Shown piece after piece: positions 5,301 to 7,050 of a stretch of DNA of 7,050 nt. The notes under the pieces are model-generated. The model had not been told where the DNA came from, searched no databases, and was given only the letters and a program-made list of their open reading frames with translations. Made by a program: the position numbers and the translations under genes. The stretch is from NCBI GenBank assembly GCA_947253615.1, contig CAMYAA010000042.1, positions 1 through 7,050 on the forward strand. Reading direction: 5' to 3'. Each line of letters begins with the position of its first letter. Position 1 is the stretch's first letter. Source of the DNA: an uncultured Sutterellaceae bacterium (GTDB lineage Bacteria; Pseudomonadota; Gammaproteobacteria; Burkholderiales; Burkholderiaceae_F).

Positions 5301-7045
5301 TTACTGTCCGTCGTTTCCTTCGGGGTATGAACTGGCGCAGGATCCGGTAAGACGTTCTTGATCACGGGCACTTGACGCGGACGGGCCGGCTTTTCTTCCT
5401 TGGTCTGCGAGTACGGATCATTGAATTCGTTGGAATCGATTTCTTCCACACGCTTGTAGCTCGAGAGCTCGCTATCGAAGCGTTCGTCATCTTGACGAAT
5501 ACGTTCAATGTGGAAGTGCGGCGTTTCTAACTGCGGGTTAGGAACGAGGAGAATTTGAATGCGATGACGCGCTTCAAGCTTCGTGATGTCGTTACGCTTT
5601 TCATTTAAGAGGTACGTAGCCACGTCCACTGGCACTTGGGCCACCACGGCGCCCGTATGGGCCTTTAAGGCTTCTTCTTGAAGAATACGAAGCACTTGTA
5701 ACGCGCAGCTTTCCGTATCGCGAATCACGCCCACGCCATTACAACGCGGACAGGTGATATGACTCCCTTCCGAGAGCGACGGACGCAAACGCTGACGGGA
5801 CAATTCCATCAAGCCAAAGCGACTGATCTTGCCCATCTGAACACGAGCACGGTCAAAGCGAAGGGCGTCCTTTAAACGCTGTTCCACCGCACGCTGGTTC
5901 TTCGGGTCAAGCATGTCAATGAAGTCAATGACAATCAAGCCACCCAAGTCACGTAAACGCATCTGGCGAGCCACTTCGTCAGCGGCTTCACAGTTCGTAC
6001 GGAAGGCCGTTTCTTCAATATCGGAACCACGGGTGGAACGCGCCGAGTTCACGTCGACGGCCACAAGGGCTTCGGTATGGTCAATCACAATGGCGCCACC
6101 CGAGGGTAACGGCACGGTGCGCGAATAGGCGGTTTCTAATTGATGTTCGATCTGGAAACGCGTAAAGATCGGAATATCTTCACGGTAGCGCTTCACACGG
6201 TTGATCATGTCAGGCATGACGTGTGCCATGAATTGGCGCGCTTGATCATAGATTTCGTCCGTGTCGACTAAGATTTCACGAATTTCCGGTTGGAAATAGT
6301 CACGAATCGCACGAACGACTAAGTTGGATTCTTCAACGATTAAGAACGGGGCTGGATTAATACGCTTTAAGGGCTGACCGTTCTTGATGTTTTCCTTGAC
6401 GATGTCCGTCTGACGACGACCGTTAACGTCGTGTTCCCATTCGTATTGAGGCGTGGCGGCATCCGAAATCGCCGTCCATAACTTCAAGAGGTAATTCAAG
6501 TCCCACTGAAGTTCTTCGGAGGAGCGGCCAATCCCGGCGGTACGGGCAATCGTCGACATGCCATGGGGCACTTCTAAACGATCCATCGCTTCGCGAAGTT
6601 CTTGACGTTCTTCCCCTTCAACACGACGGGAAACACCACCCCCACGAGGGTTGTTGGGCATTAAGACCAAATAGCGGCCCGCCAAACTGATGTAGGTGGT
6701 TAAGGCTGCCCCTTTGTTCCCACGTTCTTCTTTTTCGACCTGAACAATGAGTTCTTGACCTTCGTAGAGGGCTTCCCCAATCGAGGTGGTGCGGGGATCA
6801 ACCCCTTCTTTGAAGTAACTGCGGGAGATTTCCTTGAACGGTAAGAAACCATGACGTTCTTCGCCATAGTCGACGAAGCAGGCTTCTAAACTCGGTTCAA
6901 TGCGGGTGATAAGACCTTTGTAGATATTGGATTTGCGGGCTTCACGACCGGCCGTCTCAATATCAATGTCGATGAGCTTTTGCCCATCCACAATGCCCAC
7001 GCGCGTTTCTTCCGCGTGTGTGGCATTAAATAGCATACGTTGCAT
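2384..7045 (-). CDS. rne: Ribonuclease E with an unusually large C-terminal half
   Basis: This is the 5'-end-sensing endoribonuclease that matures rRNA and tRNA, initiates mRNA decay and scaffolds the RNA degradosome, usually at the inner membrane. It has 1553 residues against 1061 in E. coli. The start MQRMLFNAT matches E. coli MKRMLINAT, fixing the ATG at 7045; promoter and RBS lie outside the window. Domains: RNase H-like segment 1-35; S1 about 36-118; 5' sensor with R168-T169 (E. coli R169-T170); a family-atypical insert 198-230; DNase I-like catalytic part with D331 and D374 (E. coli D303, D346); zinc link C432-P-R-C435 (E. coli C404/C407); small domain to about 520. The C-terminal half has an amphipathic FWSRVVEFFFG segment (605-615), Arg-rich blocks (636-660, 700-704, 775-784, 945-948), two GRE...QVET repeat clusters (828-919, 1440-1550) and a likely folded unknown domain (about 1003-1405). 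The residues for catalysis and tetramer zinc binding are intact. RNase G is excluded by length and tail. Confidence 0.97.
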   Translation of the reverse strand: MQRMLFNATHAEETRVGIVDGQKLIDIDIETAGREARKSNIYKGLITRIEPSLEACFVDYGEERHGFLPFKEISRSYFKEGVDPRTTSIGEALYEGQELIVQVEKEERGNKGAALTTYISLAGRYLVLMPNNPRGGGVSRRVEGEERQELREAMDRLEVPHGMSTIARTAGIGRSSEELQWDLNYLLKLWTAISDAATPQYEWEHDVNGRRQTDIVKENIKNGQPLKRINPAPFLIVEESNLVVRAIRDYFQPEIREILVDTDEIYDQARQFMAHVMPDMINRVKRYREDIPIFTRFQIEHQLETAYSRTVPLPSGGAIVIDHTEALVAVDVNSARSTRGSDIEETAFRTNCEAADEVARQMRLRDLGGLIVIDFIDMLDPKNQRAVEQRLKDALRFDRARVQMGKISRFGLMELSRQRLRPSLSEGSHITCPRCNGVGVIRDTESCALQVLRILQEEALKAHTGAVVAQVPVDVATYLLNEKRNDITKLEARHRIQILLVPNPQLETPHFHIERIRQDDERFDSELSSYKRVEEIDSNEFNDPYSQTKEEKPARPRQVPVIKNVLPDPAPVHTPKETTDSKDEKAKGADAAKAGTSESAPKKSFWSRVVEFFFGSKEEKPAEPKKDDEEKPGNKKNPRHRRDNPKGRRNDRRNSRKPRSNEEAAEKPVEAKTEEKKPRLKKPMAVKPPMAEDKPVKANRRRRRQNDEDAPKNTTETPDVISGAEVVAPETKSAPQRAPKAEKFDKNDKAEKAADVTAAPEVETPNNEDDNGENRRRRPRRRRRSPKDGDNTNTTDVRNDNAASSAPADVAPVAEETTAEAPKAAVAPVETCETLERVETCPKAIEALKDEAPVAKPTLGREVTNSVSTAETNEAPLVQVETAADKAAIQAAYRAPEHTGREVKAQPQVETGALEQVETSEKAKALANVNIAPRMVAPMPAPKPRRKRDTINPTMRPLAQAVSGIVNDVLPVQLNAKPVEVKPQASTEKTDKNTRTKPEMKVTTGEDHFAALMESVARGVFTQAWAGWAYNNNRDLFMETLRAAHARLAMIRTPFSFDSALSDALVVVMASVIDNKPEPTNEPFEGYEGINLYSLYKAVLHDYAFQRKKALIASNFGNTDYKSLARLDRFECEAQLSAHKHGLEIMEDLNPEANRLITGAVDLDVLLYTKTKSLYNLVQKMKKKHKGKKAEWQLPQEPLTLPSFTEVANTPEGRGDLFVGLVLKHYLLKGQCLSFWPDEKMADVAEWSFLLWRAYRDQPMAFPFNERLFNAGIRAAMTMRPSVDYFNKRKGDEFYGSLEVFFTAAIVDFYAVTEGSKVQFTGQNTPEEQALVARFLEDETIEVRNDALAARLEALKDWDINAFDAWTSDDERRLYAFQYVLDVDTLKIDASALAKLRLPSTLPEGLQMSELEGIEAPKAEDEAGPDDFEELALDEAVVQPVEETLCVVETPVETVVTHTEMVVSPTMDDEVLTQVHTLPEYGTVTSYPVQVQPGREVVEKTHEEEQGLVQVETLPAFQGQGATVVPTHGTGREPRVSTAQEESALIQVETKHD
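2396..2728 (-). repeat. RNase E repeat cluster B (GREV/GREP...QVET modules, C-terminal end)
   Basis: Residues 1440-1454 (PVEETLCVVETPVET) resemble the lead-in of cluster A. Copy 3 (1494-1513) reads GREVVEKTHEEEQGLVQVET and copy 4 (1531-1550) reads GREPRVSTAQEESALIQVET. Both are exactly 20 residues. Copy 4 ends three residues before the stop, so QVET-KHD forms the extreme C-terminus. A degenerate LTQVHT lies at 1472-1477. The cluster repeats the organisation of cluster A on the other side of the 1003-1405 domain. Confidence 0.75.
2831..4039 (-). other. Unrecognised, apparently folded domain within the RNase E tail
   Basis: Residues about 1003-1405 differ sharply from the surrounding low-complexity tail. 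They contain eight Trp (1025, 1028, 1192, 1236, 1247, 1252, 1358, 1366), many Phe, Tyr and Leu, and few repeats, with patterns suggesting amphipathic helices (for example FAALMESVARGVFTQAWAGW and DVAEWSFLLWRAYRDQ). A basic patch KMKKKHKGKK (about 1180-1189) could contact RNA. I do not recognise the family and see no known catalytic motif. The frame is continuous with RNase E, so this is part of one protein and not a separate gene. Boundaries are estimated by eye. Confidence 0.65.
4289..4564 (-). repeat. RNase E repeat cluster A (GREV...QVET modules, N-terminal side)
   Basis: Residues 828-840 read PVETCETLERVET. Two modules follow. Copy 1 (860-882) runs from GREV to LVQVET and is 23 residues long. 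Copy 2 (900-919) reads GREVKAQPQVETGALEQVET and is exactly 20. Removing three residues (TNS) from copy 1 aligns its VSTAE core with the VSTAQ core of the last copy near the C-terminus. The motif is far too regular for generic disordered linker and probably represents a short linear binding motif. Confidence 0.75.
4694..5140 (-). other. Arg-rich RNA-binding blocks of RNase E
   Basis: Residues 636-784 hold three basic blocks separated by Glu/Ala/Lys/Pro-rich linker: RHRRDNPKGRRNDRRNSRKPR around 639-659, a run of five Arg at 700-704, and RRRRPRRRRR at 775-784. Such blocks match the arginine-rich RNA-binding segments (AR1/AR2 type) of RNase E tails. On the DNA they appear as repeats of CGACG-type triplets, which also generate long spurious open frames on the plus strand. 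Confidence 0.65.
5192..5245 (-). other. Candidate membrane-targeting amphipathic helix of RNase E
   Basis: Residues 601-618 (core SFWSRVVEFFFG) form a short aromatic and hydrophobic stretch with interspersed Arg and Glu in an otherwise charged, low-complexity linker. It contains the only Trp between residues 520 and 1003. E. coli RNase E has an amphipathic membrane-targeting helix at about 565-582, soon after the catalytic domain, and the position here is equivalent. The role is inferred from position and amphipathic character. Confidence 0.6.
6356..6454 (-). other. Extra segment of about 30 residues in the RNase E catalytic half
   Basis: Residues 198-230, between WTAISDAA and PAPFLIVEESN, replace a three-residue link (ESR) in E. 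coli RNase E. The net gain is about 30 residues at the junction of the 5' sensor and the following RNase H-like segment. The insert is polar and charged (QYEWEHDVNGRRQTDIVKEN, then a basic GQPLKR). The reading frame and codon use run through smoothly, and the flanking motifs are intact, so it is an inserted loop or helix rather than damage. Confidence 0.7.
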
Positions 7046-7050
7046 ATTGG

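Noticed and set aside
4440..5350. Two long plus-strand open frames (4440-4934 and 4838-5350, 164 and 170 codons) opposite rne
   Set aside because: They lie antisense to the Arg/Ala/Lys-rich tail of RNase E, where codon bias on the coding strand suppresses stops on the other. Their products are low-complexity Ser/Arg/Phe-rich sequence with no recognisable motif.
2384..7045. Two fused or adjacent genes instead of one 4.6 kb rne gene
   Set aside because: The frame is continuous with no internal stop, and QVET modules of the same type occur on both sides of the unknown domain, which indicates a single protein.

Overview
The window looks like a piece of proteobacterial chromosome of moderate GC. 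My best guess is a betaproteobacterium of the Burkholderiales, possibly Sutterellaceae. This rests on a full RNase E with a long C-terminal tail, a GluQ-type tRNA-Asp modifying enzyme and a Bcr/CflA-type exporter. The family-level placement is inferred from general protein character, not from a search.

Layout: (1) 1-852, minus strand: gluQ, glutamyl-queuosine tRNA(Asp) synthetase, intact up to the left edge, which cuts off its C-terminus. (2) 853-955: a short divergent intergenic region with weak candidate promoters for both flanking genes. (3) 956-2277, plus strand: a Bcr/CflA-family MFS drug-exporter gene split by a frameshift near 1268-1275, inside the TM2/motif A region. The two halves together make a recognisable 12-TM transporter; each alone does not. 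(4) 2278-2383: a convergent intergenic region with a strong bidirectional Rho-independent terminator and a second hairpin just behind the rne stop. (5) 2384-7045, minus strand: rne, a very large RNase E (1553 residues). The start codon is 5 bases from the right edge, so its promoter, RBS and 5' UTR are outside the window.

The unusual part is RNase E. The catalytic half is canonical, with all metal-binding residues present, but it carries an insertion of about 30 residues before the second RNase H-fold segment. The C-terminal half, normally a disordered scaffold in this family, has a candidate membrane-targeting helix and several Arg-rich blocks. It also has an apparently folded, Trp-rich domain of about 400 residues (about 1003-1405) that I do not recognise. 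Two clusters of a short repeated module lie on either side of that domain. Each module opens with GREV or GREP and ends with LxQVET, and three of the four copies span exactly 20 residues. This arrangement is the best candidate for something undescribed: a degradosome scaffold with an added domain framed by duplicated putative partner-binding motifs.

The genes do not form one operon. gluQ and rne both read leftward but are separated by the oppositely oriented transporter gene, and the terminator insulates rne from it. gluQ acts in tRNA modification and rne in RNA processing and decay; no direct functional link between them is visible.
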